From contig NZ_CP162129.1 of assembly GCF_040834005.1 (NCBI RefSeq), positions 509,501 through 573,500 on the forward strand: 64,000 nt of DNA. Reading direction: 5' to 3'. Below, piece by piece: positions 35,534 to 44,700 of this stretch. Below the pieces are notes generated by a model. It was not told where the DNA came from and ran no database searches. It worked only from the letters and a program-made list of their open reading frames with translations. Positions within the stretch are counted from its first letter, which is position 1, and each line of letters opens with the position of its first letter. This DNA is from Paenibacillus sp. PL2-23 (lineage in GTDB: Bacteria > Bacillota > Bacilli > Paenibacillales > Paenibacillaceae). A program made the position numbers and the translations under genes.

Positions 35534-37150
35534 ATGCGGTTGCAAACAAGGCTGATTCTGCTTATCGGCGGACTGCTCTTCCTGCTTATATTCGCGCTTT
35601 CGTTCAGCTTCGAGCGGCTGCTCGTCAGCACTCTGGAGAGGAATATCGGAGCTTCGGCGCTCAAGCTGGCGAAGACGGTCGCCTTGATGGATACGATCCG
35701 TGACGCATTCGACGATGAGGACCCCTCGGCGACGATACAGCCGATTGTGGAGAAGATTCGGATGGAGACGGACGCTGAATATATTGTCATCGGCAACCGG
35801 GAGGAGATTCGTTACGCGCATCCTCTACCGGATCGGATCGGGAAGAAGATGATGGGAGGCGACAACGCTCCCGTGTTGAACGGGCAATCCATCGTGTCCA
35901 AAGCCGTCGGCTCCATGGGCCATTCCTTAAGGGGGAAGACGCCGATCTATGACGATACGGGACGCATTATCGGCATCGCCTCCGTAGGCATACTGATGAA
36001 GGATATCGAAGCGTCCGCGCAATCCTATCGCAATCGGGTGCTTATCTTCGCGGGTCTGGCCATCCTCATTGGCTGCTGCGCCGCCATCTGGATTGCCGCC
36101 AGCGTGAAGCGCTCCATTCACGGTCTGGAGCCGCAGGAGATCGGCTTGCTGTATCAGGAGAAGAAGGCTATTCTGGCCTCTATTCATGAAGGCATTATTG
36201 CCATTAATACAGAGGGCATTGTGACGCTGGCGAATCAAACGGCGACGGCGCTTATCGATCCCCAGGGGAGGACGGACGCGACGGGCAGGCATATTCGGGA
36301 GATTATCCCGGATTCCAGGCTGCTGGAGGTCATTCAGACCGGCGAAGCGGAGACGGACCGGGAGCTTGTCATCAATGACAGCGCGGTCGTCGTGAACCGC
36401 GTGCCGATCTTCGATCATGAGCACAGGATCGTGGGGGCGGTATCGAGCTTCCGGAACAAGTCGGAGCTGCTGCGTCTGACCGAGGAGCTGGCGCAGGTCA
36501 AGCGGTATACGGAGGCGCTGCGGGCGCAGACGCATGAATATTCCAACAAGCTGTACACGATATACGGCCTTATACAGCTGGAATCGTATCAGGAAGCGAT
36601 GGATGTCATTACACATGAGACGAACGTGCATGATAGCTTGATTCATTTCTTGCTGCAGGAAATTCCGGATCCTATGATCGGAGGTATTCTGATCGGCAAA
36701 TTCAATCGCGGCAGCGAGCTGAGGGTGCGGCTGGACATTGATCGAAGCAGCACCTTCAAGGATATTCCGGAGACAATCAGCCGGAACCAGCTGGTCGCCA
36801 TTATCGGCAATCTGATTGACAACGCGATGGAGGCGGCGCTGGCCGCGGGCCATACCGAGAATGTGAGCCGCGGGGACAAGTGGGTGAAGGCGGCTTTCAG
36901 CGACGCAGGCGACGAGCTTCGGATCGAGGTGTCGGACAGCGGTGCCGGCATTGATGAGGCGGCTGCGAAGCGAATATTCGAGCTGGGCTACTCCACCAAG
37001 AAGGGCGCTGGCCGAGGGTTTGGTTTATCCATCCTGTACAAGGCGGTGCAGGAGCTGGGGGGAGACGTGCAATGCAGGAACGAGCCTGGGAGAGGGGCCG
37101 TATTCACGGTTCGTATACCGAAGAGCAAGGGAGGAGCGGGCAACACATGA
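35534..37150 (+). CDS. CitA/DcuS-type sensor histidine kinase
   Basis: A 538-residue membrane sensor kinase. Two transmembrane helices (about 10-30 and 172-192) flank an extracytoplasmic carboxylate-sensing domain, where RYAHPLPDRIGKKMMGGD is typical of CitA and DcuS. A cytoplasmic PAS domain follows (about 220-320). The phospho-acceptor His is about residue 334 in AQTHEYSNKLYTIYGLIQL, and the ATPase domain has NLIDNAMEAA and RGFGLSIL. The ATG at 35534 has GGAGGG 6 bases upstream. It is divergent from the tct-malic enzyme operon, which it probably controls with the overlapping response regulator. Confidence 0.93.
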   Translation: MRLQTRLILLIGGLLFLLIFALSFSFERLLVSTLERNIGASALKLAKTVALMDTIRDAFDDEDPSATIQPIVEKIRMETDAEYIVIGNREEIRYAHPLPDRIGKKMMGGDNAPVLNGQSIVSKAVGSMGHSLRGKTPIYDDTGRIIGIASVGILMKDIEASAQSYRNRVLIFAGLAILIGCCAAIWIAASVKRSIHGLEPQEIGLLYQEKKAILASIHEGIIAINTEGIVTLANQTATALIDPQGRTDATGRHIREIIPDSRLLEVIQTGEAETDRELVINDSAVVVNRVPIFDHEHRIVGAVSSFRNKSELLRLTEELAQVKRYTEALRAQTHEYSNKLYTIYGLIQLESYQEAMDVITHETNVHDSLIHFLLQEIPDPMIGGILIGKFNRGSELRVRLDIDRSSTFKDIPETISRNQLVAIIGNLIDNAMEAALAAGHTENVSRGDKWVKAAFSDAGDELRIEVSDSGAGIDEAAAKRIFELGYSTKKGAGRGFGLSILYKAVQELGGDVQCRNEPGRGAVFTVRIPKSKGGAGNT

Positions 37151-37851
37151 TTCGGGTCATCATCATAGAGGACGATGTGCGCATCGCAAGCATCAATCAG
37201 CGCTTTGTCGAGAAGGTCGGCGGCTTCAAGGTGGTCGGCATCGCGACGGACCGGGAGCAGGCGCTGGAGCAGCTGGACATCTTGCTGCCTGACCTGGTGC
37301 TGCTGGACTTATATTTTCCCGATATGTCGGGACTGGAGATGCTGCAGCACATACAGCGAAGCTATCCCCATACCGATGTCATTATCATTACCGCGGCCAA
37401 AGAGTTCGAGACGGTTCGCGAAGCCATTCGCGGCGGCGTATACGATTTCATGATCAAGCCGGTCGTGTTCGACCGATTCCAGGAGAAGCTGCGCGCGTAT
37501 CAGAAATTTCATGAGCAGCTGCAGCTTCTCGGCGGCTCCAACAAGCAGGTCGATCAGCAGGGCGTCGACCAGCTTCTATGGGGAGCGGGGGACCGGGCGG
37601 ACAAGGACGGCTATCTGCCCAAGGGCATAGACCGGATCACAAGCGAGAAGATTCTCGCGTTCGTGCAGGAGGGCCAGGAGCTGTGGACGGCCGAGGAGCT
37701 GGGCAAGCGCGGCGGCTTCAGCCGCACAACGGCTCGCCGGTACCTGGAATATTTTGTCGATAAAGGCTTGCTCGTCGCGGACACCTCCTACGGCACCGTG
37801 GGGCGCCCGGAGCGGGTGTATCGGAGGGCGAACGACGATCGCAGGAGCTGA
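37147..37851 (+). CDS. CitB/DctR-type response regulator
   Basis: A 234-residue response regulator. The receiver domain has the acidic pair Asp9 and Asp10, phospho-acceptor Asp54 (VLLDLYFPDMSG), Thr in IIITAAKEF and Lys in MIKPVVFDRF. The C-terminal helix-turn-helix (ELWTAEELGKRGGFSRTTAR) is of the CitB/DpiA type, with RPERVYRRAN near the end. Its ATG overlaps the TGA of the kinase gene (ATGA), so the two are made together. By family and position it should activate tctCBA and the malic enzyme gene in response to an external carboxylate. Confidence 0.92.
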   Translation: MIRVIIIEDDVRIASINQRFVEKVGGFKVVGIATDREQALEQLDILLPDLVLLDLYFPDMSGLEMLQHIQRSYPHTDVIIITAAKEFETVREAIRGGVYDFMIKPVVFDRFQEKLRAYQKFHEQLQLLGGSNKQVDQQGVDQLLWGAGDRADKDGYLPKGIDRITSEKILAFVQEGQELWTAEELGKRGGFSRTTARRYLEYFVDKGLLVADTSYGTVGRPERVYRRANDDRRS

Positions 37852-37859
37852 CGGGCCTG

Positions 37860-37897
37860 TAAGGCTTGGCGCTTATTGACTTGATCGCCTAAGCCTT
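37860..37897. terminator. convergent stem-loop between the response regulator and pepT
   Basis: TAAGGCTTGGCG (37860-37871) pairs with CGCCTAAGCCTT (37886-37897) with one bulged base. It overlaps the last codons of pepT and lacks a long T run. Confidence 0.5.
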
Positions 37898-39127
37898 CGC
37901 CTCGTACAGCCGCACGATCTCCACGATCGTCTTGACGGCCAGCTCCATATGATCGACGGATACGTATTCGTAGCGCCCATGGTAATTCATGCCGCCGGTA
38001 AAGATGTTCGGCGTGGGCAGTCCCTTGAACGACAGCTGGGAGCCGTCGGTGCCGCCGCGGATCGGCTCCACGATCGGCTTAATGCCGAGATTCGTCATGG
38101 CCTCGTGAGCGATGTCAACAACCTCCTTAACCGGTTCGATGCGCTCGCCCATGTTGTAATATTGATCCTTCATCTCAAGCTGGATGCGTTCGGCGCCGTA
38201 CTTGGCCTGCAGCTTCTGAACGATGGCAGCCATAAGCTCCTTGCGTCCCTCGAATTTCTCGCGGTCGTGATCGCGGATCAGATAGCGCAGCTCCGCCCCC
38301 TCCACATCGCCTTCCAGCGATTGCAGATGGAAGAAGCCCTCATAGCCCTCCGTCAGCTCAGGCGCTTCGCCTGCGGGCAACTTGCCGTTCAGCTCCATCG
38401 CGAGCTTCAGCGCATTGATCATCTTGCCTTTGGCGGTGCCGGGATGCACGTTTTTGCCGCGAATCGCGATACGCGCGCCGGCGGCGTTGAAGCTCTCGAA
38501 TTGCAGCTCCCCGAGCGGGCCGCCGTCCATCGTATACGCGTATTTCGCGCCGAACGCCTCGACGTTGAACTTGTGCGCGCCGCGCCCGATCTCCTCGTCC
38601 GGCGTGAAGGCGACACGAATCTTGCCGTGCTTGATCTCCGGATGGGCGATCAGATAAGCCATCGCCGTCATGATCTCCGTCATGCCGGCCTTATCGTCGG
38701 CGCCAAGCAGCGTCGTGCCGTCGGTGGTCACGAGCGTGTGGCCTTTGTAGCCCTGGAGCTCTGGGAATTCGGCTGGCGAGAGGACGATACGCTGCTCCTT
38801 GTTCAGCACGATGTCTCCGCCATCGTAGCTTTCGACAACCTGCGGATTGACGTTCGCGCCGGTCATGTCGGTCGCCGTGTCCAGATGCGCCATGAAGCCG
38901 ATCGTTGGAACATCCTTGTCTGTGTTAGCCGACAGCGTAGCGAAGACGTAGCCGTGCTCGTCAATCGTAATGTCCGTCATGCCGATCTCCCTCAGCTCTT
39001 CGGCGAGCAATTTGCCGAGCGTAAGCTGGCCGGGCGTAGACGGGCAGCTCGGGTTATTTTCGTCGGATTGGGTATCGACCTTAACGTATGTGAAAAACCG
39101 CTTAATCAGCTCTTCTTTCATGGACAT
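37889..39127 (-). CDS. pepT: peptidase T (tripeptide aminopeptidase)
   Basis: A 412-residue M20B zinc aminopeptidase that removes the N-terminal residue from tripeptides. [11 protein letters not shown] carries the first zinc His and the catalytic Asp, [15 protein letters not shown] the bridging Asp, and [14 protein letters not shown] the general base Glu-Glu pair. [12 protein letters not shown] and [12 protein letters not shown] complete the site. Length and order match the family. GGAG lies about 12 bases before the first ATG (39127); the second Met, two codons on, is also possible. It is convergent with the response regulator gene. Confidence 0.94.
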   Translation of the reverse strand: MSMKEELIKRFFTYVKVDTQSDENNPSCPSTPGQLTLGKLLAEELREIGMTDITIDEHGYVFATLSANTDKDVPTIGFMAHLDTATDMTGANVNPQVVESYDGGDIVLNKEQRIVLSPAEFPELQGYKGHTLVTTDGTTLLGADDKAGMTEIMTAMAYLIAHPEIKHGKIRVAFTPDEEIGRGAHKFNVEAFGAKYAYTMDGGPLGELQFESFNAAGARIAIRGKNVHPGTAKGKMINALKLAMELNGKLPAGEAPELTEGYEGFFHLQSLEGDVEGAELRYLIRDHDREKFEGRKELMAAIVQKLQAKYGAERIQLEMKDQYYNMGERIEPVKEVVDIAHEAMTNLGIKPIVEPIRGGTDGSQLSFKGLPTPNIFTGGMNYHGRYEYVSVDHMELAVKTIVEIVRLYEAKA

Positions 39128-39379
39128 GACGGGATCAGCTCCTATAGGGGTGTACTTCTTAAAAAGTATAATATAAATAGCGCGTCAAAAGAAATGAACA
39201 GCATCACGCATCAGAGGCCTGCATCGATCGACGTCATTCTGCACCTCCCGCTCCGTCAAACTTATGGGGAAATTCCGGTTTCCCGCATTGTGACAGCCGA
39301 TCATTTGGTATATGATATTAGGGTAATTCTGGGCTCATGAAGCCATAAATAAATACAGGACAGCGATATGGAGGATACG

Positions 39380-40414
39380 ATGAATCCTAGAGATCTGAAC
39401 TATAGAATGCCCGCCGAGTGGGCGGAGCATGAGAGAACCTTTATTTCCTGGCCGGTGCAGGCCTCGATGGTCCACCCCGACAATTATGAAGCCGTGACGG
39501 CTGCGTATGCAGAAATCATCACGGCTATGGCGGAATTCGAGCCGGTGACGGTTGTAGTCAACTCGGCGGACAAGGACGCTGTGGGCGCTCGCTTCGCAGC
39601 CTATGAGAATGTGGATCTGCTGCCGATTGAGCATAATGACGCTTGGCTGCGCGACAACGGTCCAACCTTCCTGCTGAACGAGCAGAACGAGCTGGCAGGC
39701 GTGAACTGGGGCTTCAATGCGTGGGGAGGCAAGTATTCGCCTTGGGATCTTGACGACGCGGTGGCGGGCCAGGTGCTGAAGCATGTCGGCGTCCGTGGCT
39801 TCGACGCTCCGCTTGTGATGGAGGGCGGCTCGATTCATGCGGACGGAGAAGGCACGCTGCTGACGACGGAGGAATGCTTGCTGAACGTGAACCGCAACCC
39901 GCAGCTGTCGCGGGAGCAGATTGAAGAGTATGTCAGGAGCTTCGTGAATGTGGATGCCATCATCTGGCTGAAGCGCGGACTAAGCGGCGACGAGACGGAC
40001 GGGCATGTCGACAATATCGCATGCTTTGCCGCTCCGGGCAAGGTCATTCTGCAGGTGTGCGACGATCCATCCGACGACAACTATGAGATTACGCAGGAGA
40101 ACCGCCGCATTCTTGCCGAGGCGGTCGACGCCCGAGGGCGGAAGCTGGAGGTTATCGAGATTCCTCAGCCGCCTTACCGCGAATACGAGGGCGACCGCCT
40201 GACGCTGAGCTATCTGAATTTCTACTTCGTCAACGGCGGCATCATTCTGCCCGTGTTCGGCGGCGAAGCGGAGGAGACGGATCGCCAGGCGGAGCAAATC
40301 CTGGCGGCGACATTCCCGGATCGCCGCATCCGCAAGGTGAACGGCATGGGCATTATCGCCGAGGGCGGCAACGTGCATTGCACAACACAGCAGATGCCTG
40401 CGGGCATACGATAG
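39380..40414 (+). CDS. aguA: agmatine deiminase
   Basis: A 344-residue agmatine deiminase converting agmatine to N-carbamoylputrescine and ammonia. NDAWLRDNGPTFL and WGGKYSPWDLDD are typical, GLSGDETDGHVDNIACF supplies the catalytic Asp and His, and GNVHCTTQQMPAG the nucleophilic Cys near the C-terminus. The ATG at 39380 has GGAGG 5 bases upstream; an ATG at 39368 overlaps that ribosome site. The next gene, 18 bases on, catalyses the following step. Confidence 0.94.
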   Translation: MNPRDLNYRMPAEWAEHERTFISWPVQASMVHPDNYEAVTAAYAEIITAMAEFEPVTVVVNSADKDAVGARFAAYENVDLLPIEHNDAWLRDNGPTFLLNEQNELAGVNWGFNAWGGKYSPWDLDDAVAGQVLKHVGVRGFDAPLVMEGGSIHADGEGTLLTTEECLLNVNRNPQLSREQIEEYVRSFVNVDAIIWLKRGLSGDETDGHVDNIACFAAPGKVILQVCDDPSDDNYEITQENRRILAEAVDARGRKLEVIEIPQPPYREYEGDRLTLSYLNFYFVNGGIILPVFGGEAEETDRQAEQILAATFPDRRIRKVNGMGIIAEGGNVHCTTQQMPAGIR

Positions 40415-40432
40415 ACAGGAGGTTACGAGCCT

Positions 40433-41323
40433 ATGATAAGCAAACCAAGAATGGTGAAGGTTGCGGCTACCCAGATGAGCTGCTCCACGGATCGCGAGGA
40501 TAATATCCGCAAGGCGGACAAGCTTGTGCGCGAAGCGGCGAAGCAGGGGGCGCAGATCATTTTGCTGCAGGAGCTGTTCGAGACGCCGTATTTCTGCCAG
40601 AAGGAGAAGTCCGACTATTACGTCTACGCGACGGAGCTGGAGGAGAACGCGGCGATCAACCACTTCCGCGAGGTGGCGAAGGAGCTGCAGGTGGTGCTTC
40701 CCATCAGCTTCTATGAGAAGAAGAACAATGCGCGCTACAACTCGCTTGCAGTTATCGACGCTGACGGCGAGGTGCTTGGCAAGTATCGCAAGAGCCATAT
40801 TCCGGATGGTCCCGGCTATGAGGAGAAGTTTTATTTTAACCCTGGCGACACGGGCTTCAAGGTCTGGAATACGCGCTACGCGAAGATTGGCATCGGCGTC
40901 TGCTGGGATCAATGGTATCCGGAGGCTGCCCGCTGCATGGCGCTGATGGGCGCGGAGCTGCTGTTCTACCCGACCGCGATCGGCTCCGAGCCGCAGGACG
41001 GCTCCATCGACTCCAAGGATCATTGGCAGACGTGCATGCTGGGCCATGCCGCCGCGAACCTGGTGCCCGTTATTGCATCGAATCGCGTAGGCGCTGAGCT
41101 GGACGAGGAATCCAGCATTACGTTCTACGGCTCCTCCTTCATCGCGGGCAACGCCGGCAACAAAATTGTGGAAGCGGGACGTGACGAGGAGACGGTCCTT
41201 GTGGCGGAATTCGACCTCAATCTGCTGGAGACGCAGCGCATCGAGTGGGGCATCTTCCGCGACCGCCGTCCCGATCTGTACGGCATTATCGCATCGTATG
41301 ACGGGGAGCTTCGCGTAAAGTAG
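40433..41323 (+). CDS. aguB: N-carbamoylputrescine amidase
   Basis: A 296-residue nitrilase-superfamily amidase that hydrolyses N-carbamoylputrescine to putrescine. The catalytic triad is visible as Glu in LLQELFETPYFCQ, Lys in YRKSHIPDGPGYEE and Cys in IGVCWDQWYPEAAR. FYFNPGDTGFKV and YPTAIGSEPQD are typical of the carbamoylputrescine branch. AGGAGG lies 10 bases before the ATG. With aguA it forms a two-gene polyamine operon closed by a terminator. Confidence 0.93.
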   Translation: MISKPRMVKVAATQMSCSTDREDNIRKADKLVREAAKQGAQIILLQELFETPYFCQKEKSDYYVYATELEENAAINHFREVAKELQVVLPISFYEKKNNARYNSLAVIDADGEVLGKYRKSHIPDGPGYEEKFYFNPGDTGFKVWNTRYAKIGIGVCWDQWYPEAARCMALMGAELLFYPTAIGSEPQDGSIDSKDHWQTCMLGHAAANLVPVIASNRVGAELDEESSITFYGSSFIAGNAGNKIVEAGRDEETVLVAEFDLNLLETQRIEWGIFRDRRPDLYGIIASYDGELRVK

Positions 41324-41350
41324 ACGAAGTAAATGAGATATGGTGTCTAG

Positions 41351-41390
41351 GAGGCTGTTCTGACGAACACTTATGGTCAGCAGCCTCTTT
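41351..41390 (+). terminator. intrinsic terminator after aguB
   Basis: GAGGCTG (41351-41357) with TTCTGAC pairs with GTCAG and CAGCCTC (41376-41387), followed by TTT. Confidence 0.75.
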
Positions 41391-41431
41391 GACGCGCGCT
41401 TAAGCATAACGAGGGCAGAGGAGCATACGAA

Positions 41432-42568
41432 ATGTCATTCATTTCATCGGCAGGAAAGAAGGGGCTTGAAGCTGGAATTGAGGGAAGGCGTTATGATATA
41501 GACTGGCTGCGCAATGGGGCCATTCTGCTATTATTCCCTTATCATACGTCGAGGGTGTTCGATTACTGGGACCCCTTCTATGCAAAAAGTGAGGAGCTAA
41601 GCTGGACGCTTAGCTACTTCATCGCAATCGCTTCTATATGGTTTATGCCCCTGTTGTTTTGGCTGGCGGGGTCATCCAGTTGGTTCGCGTTGGGAAGCAG
41701 GTCAGGCAAATCTTACATGAAGGAACGAGTGATGAGGCTGCTGGTGCCGCTGCTGACGGGGCTGCTGCTTATTATACCGCCTCAGGGCTATTATGCCATG
41801 CTGACGAGGGGAGAGTCGCCCGGCCCATATATAGCCTACTTAGGAGCCTTCTTCACTGATTTTAGCGACTTATCCGGTTATACGGGAGGCTTCACACCGG
41901 CACATTTATGGTTTTTGCTCTATCTCTTCGTGTTTTCTTTAGTGCTGCTGCCGCTGTTTCAGAGCTGGAGAACGGATAAGGCGGGGCTCGTGCTGGATAA
42001 GTTATCGGCCATCATGAGCCGCCCTCTGCCCTATCTGCTGCTCGCATTGCCGCTGTCGGCCCTGCAGCTGCTGCCTGCACCTGGGGGTCAGAATCCCTTT
42101 TATTACATGGCCATATTCACGATCGGTTTCTTGGCGGTGTCTCATCCCAGGTTCCAAATAATGTTTACTCGTTACAGGAAGCCGTACGGCTTGCTGGCAG
42201 TCCTTCTATCGGGCTTATGGACGGCCTCGTTTGCTAACGGATGGCTGCCGCATCCGATATTGGAGATGATCCGTAATGCTGCCATGCTGCTCGCACTGGC
42301 TTCCTTGCTTGGGGTTGGACATGCTCGATTGAATAAGAGAAATAAACTGCTGGCATATATGAACGAGGCTGCATTCCCTGTGTACGTTATTCATCAGACG
42401 GTCATTGTGGTGCTCAGCTATTATGCGGTGCAGTGGGGTTTTCCTCTCTATGTTTCGTTTGCACTAATTCTTATCTCTTCTCTAGTGTTGAGTGTTGCGA
42501 TCTACGAGGTTGTGCTTCGCAAACTGGCAGTCACAAGACTCCTGTTTGGCATCAAGAAGAGACAATAA
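41432..42568 (+). CDS. acyltransferase 3 family membrane protein
   Basis: A 378-residue membrane protein of the acyltransferase 3 family, with about ten hydrophobic segments. RRYDIDWLRNGAILLLFPYHTSRVF at the N-terminus contains the conserved Asp-Trp-Arg and His expected for acyl transfer, and HLWFLLYLF in the middle is also typical. Such proteins add acetyl or succinyl groups to surface glycans or periplasmic glucans. The acceptor is unknown. AGAGGAG precedes the ATG. The 3' end overlaps the convergent AraC-type gene by 17 bases. Confidence 0.85.
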   Translation: MSFISSAGKKGLEAGIEGRRYDIDWLRNGAILLLFPYHTSRVFDYWDPFYAKSEELSWTLSYFIAIASIWFMPLLFWLAGSSSWFALGSRSGKSYMKERVMRLLVPLLTGLLLIIPPQGYYAMLTRGESPGPYIAYLGAFFTDFSDLSGYTGGFTPAHLWFLLYLFVFSLVLLPLFQSWRTDKAGLVLDKLSAIMSRPLPYLLLALPLSALQLLPAPGGQNPFYYMAIFTIGFLAVSHPRFQIMFTRYRKPYGLLAVLLSGLWTASFANGWLPHPILEMIRNAAMLLALASLLGVGHARLNKRNKLLAYMNEAAFPVYVIHQTVIVVLSYYAVQWGFPLYVSFALILISSLVLSVAIYEVVLRKLAVTRLLFGIKKRQ

Positions 42569-43430
42569 TGGGAATCCAAATTTCGCTGCGATATTCATCC
42601 CCATAGGGGTCGCCCGGCAGGTACAGCTCGAACTCCGGTCCGCCTGCATGCTCGTAGCCTGTAGCTGGGAACCATTCGGAGAAAATACGATTGAACCCTT
42701 CCTGAATGGCACCAGGCATCGGTCCCACAATCGTGAAGATTGCCCATGTAGCGGCTGGCACCTCGCGCACCTCGAAGCCTTCCGCCAGGGCCTTCGTCTC
42801 GTCATCGACGATGCAGGCGATCATGTACGTGAACTCGGAGGACTCCTGGTTCTGATCCAGACACACGCCAAGAATCGTTGGGTTGTTGTCCTTGTCCGTC
42901 AAGCCTTCGATCCGCTCCACCGTTCCGTTGGCATGGCACTCTCCCCAGAATTTCGGGATTTCACGGGAGTTTTCACCATCCACGCAGGTTGTCCGCAGGC
43001 ATACGCCCGCAATGTGAAACGCGCTCTTCTCTTCTACTCGATAATCCATATCCTTATCTCCCTTCAGTGATAGCTGGAACGAAATGCGGGGGAACGCCTT
43101 CAGGCTAATGCCCATGGTTCTTGCTTCGGATGGGGCGATGCCATGAATCCTGCGAAATGCCTTGGCGAACGATTCTGGCGAGTCGTAGCCGTATTTGAGC
43201 GCGACGTCGATGACCTTCGCGGAGGTGGAGGCCAGCTCCTGCGCGGCCAGCGTCAGCTTGCGCTTGCGGGCGTACTCCGCGACTGTCATGCCGGTCAGCA
43301 TGTGGAACATGCGCTGGAAGTGGAACGGTGACATCAGCGCGATCCCTGCCAGCTCCTCGATATCCAGTCTGCCCTCCATCCGTTCCTCCATGTGATTGAT
43401 TGCATTCCTTAAATGCAAGAGCATTTCCAT
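42552..43430 (-). CDS. AraC family regulator with GyrI-like ligand-binding domain
   Basis: A 292-residue regulator. The N-terminal AraC domain has two helix-turn-helix motifs (LDIEELAGIALMSPFHFQRMF and VIDVALKYGYDSPESFAKAF), followed by the family RxxGISP-like segment. From about residue 125 there is a GyrI-like (AraC effector-binding) domain, with EVPAATWAIFTIVGPMPGAIQ and HAGGPEFELYLPGD. Such proteins bind diverse hydrophobic or cationic compounds, like SoxS/Rob-type or BmrR regulators. The target is unknown. No distinct operon partner is present. Confidence 0.9.
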   Translation of the reverse strand: MEMLLHLRNAINHMEERMEGRLDIEELAGIALMSPFHFQRMFHMLTGMTVAEYARKRKLTLAAQELASTSAKVIDVALKYGYDSPESFAKAFRRIHGIAPSEARTMGISLKAFPRISFQLSLKGDKDMDYRVEEKSAFHIAGVCLRTTCVDGENSREIPKFWGECHANGTVERIEGLTDKDNNPTILGVCLDQNQESSEFTYMIACIVDDETKALAEGFEVREVPAATWAIFTIVGPMPGAIQEGFNRIFSEWFPATGYEHAGGPEFELYLPGDPYGDEYRSEIWIPIIVSS

Positions 43431-43610
43431 GCCGCATTCCTTCCTTTCGTAGCTATCGTAACACCGCTTGAGAGCGGTCTCCTGTCATTCCGTGCTTTTT
43501 GCGGACAGATGCTGATTCGCTAATCATAGGATTCCATGCTTAAGGGCAAGTTTCCTGTCAGCGGGGTGGTAATCGAAGGGGAAATGACAGGATCAGCCGT
43601 ACCGAAACGT

Positions 43611-43639
43611 TTGGTGAAGCCTGGCCGGCATGCTATACT
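43611..43639 (+). promoter_or_regulatory. promoter predicting a leaderless mRNA
   Basis: TTGGTG (43611-43616) and TATACT (43634-43639) are 17 bases apart. The A of the HNH gene's ATG is 7 bases after the -10 box, where transcription should begin. No ribosome site precedes that ATG. Confidence 0.5.
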
Positions 43640-43645
43640 CGAGTT

Positions 43646-44686
43646 ATGACAATGAATCGTGACGATGCCGAATGGCAAGAGGAACAACTGAATCAGAAGC
43701 GCTGCTCGGTATGCGGCGATATGAAGCCGCTTGGCGAGTTTCTCCGGCGGACGGGGCGCCGCTCGGGCAGGCACGGCCGCCGAGGCACCTGCCGCAGCTG
43801 CCGGAGCAGAAGCGGCCAGCAGCCCATGGAGGGGGCGGCGCCTGAAGCGAAGCCGGCGGGAGCGCGTACGCTCGGGCCGGCGGCGGACTATGCGGACGCG
43901 CTGCTAGGCCGCGATGTTGTGGAGCAGCAGCGGCCGGGCGAGGCGTATGAAGGCGATGCTGCTGCGTTCAAGGCGGGGGATCGCCCCGGCCAGCCGCCGG
44001 AGCAGCCGCCGCAGGAGGCTGGAGCTGGCACGGCGGCGGCGGTCCCTCCCGCCAAGAAGCGGCCGCGCAAGCGCAGGAGAAGCGGCGGGGCGCTGAAACG
44101 GCAAGGAGCTCCGGCGGAGCCGCACCCGGCAGCGCACGCGCCGAAGCGGGAGAAGCAGCAGCCGCCGGACGTGTCGTATTTGCGCCCCACAAGTCTGGGC
44201 TTTATTCGCATGCGCGGCAAGACGGACAACGGCAGGCGCTGGTACCAGGAGGTGGAGCCTGAGCTGGCTTATGTTCTGGTTCGTGAAGGCGCGGCAGTTG
44301 TTGTGAACCGTCATACCATTCGCCGTCTTTACAGCAACAAAGAGTTCAGGCAAATGATTCTGACGCGTGACAGCTATACCTGCAGGTTCTGCGGTAATTA
44401 CGGGGATACTATCGATCATGAGCTCCCCCGCGCCAAGGGCGGCCATACGACTCCTGTCAATTGCTATTGTGCCTGCTACGAATGCAATCAGCGCAAGGCC
44501 AGCCGCGACGTAGAGGAATTTATGCAGGCCGAGCTGTCGCTGCAGGCCGAGCGCGAGTCCCAGGGCGTGGAGCCGGGGCATGCGGAGCCAAACGATGACC
44601 AGGTGGGGCTCCAGTCGAGGGCAAACCAGGAGTCGAGTGGGCTCGACCTCGATCAAGGCGAGAAGCTGGAACAGCATGACTCTTGA
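43646..44686 (+). CDS. HNH endonuclease-domain protein with disordered basic middle
   Basis: A 346-residue protein in three parts. Residues 18-55 hold a small Cys-rich zinc motif (CSVCGDMKPLGEF and CRSCRS). Residues 60-175 are low-complexity, rich in Ala, Gly, Pro, Lys and Arg. The C-terminal part has an HNH nuclease domain: YTCRFCG, IDHELPRAKGG with the Asp-His pair, PVNCYCACYECNQRK with Asn and the second Cys pair. The tail is acidic. HNH proteins of this kind are often chromosomal and of unknown role. The ATG at 43646 and the one at 43652 both lack a ribosome site. A tandem array begins 15 bases after the stop. Confidence 0.8.
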   Translation: MTMNRDDAEWQEEQLNQKRCSVCGDMKPLGEFLRRTGRRSGRHGRRGTCRSCRSRSGQQPMEGAAPEAKPAGARTLGPAADYADALLGRDVVEQQRPGEAYEGDAAAFKAGDRPGQPPEQPPQEAGAGTAAAVPPAKKRPRKRRRSGGALKRQGAPAEPHPAAHAPKREKQQPPDVSYLRPTSLGFIRMRGKTDNGRRWYQEVEPELAYVLVREGAAVVVNRHTIRRLYSNKEFRQMILTRDSYTCRFCGNYGDTIDHELPRAKGGHTTPVNCYCACYECNQRKASRDVEEFMQAELSLQAERESQGVEPGHAEPNDDQVGLQSRANQESSGLDLDQGEKLEQHDS

Positions 44687-44700
44687 TGTGCCATAGAAGT

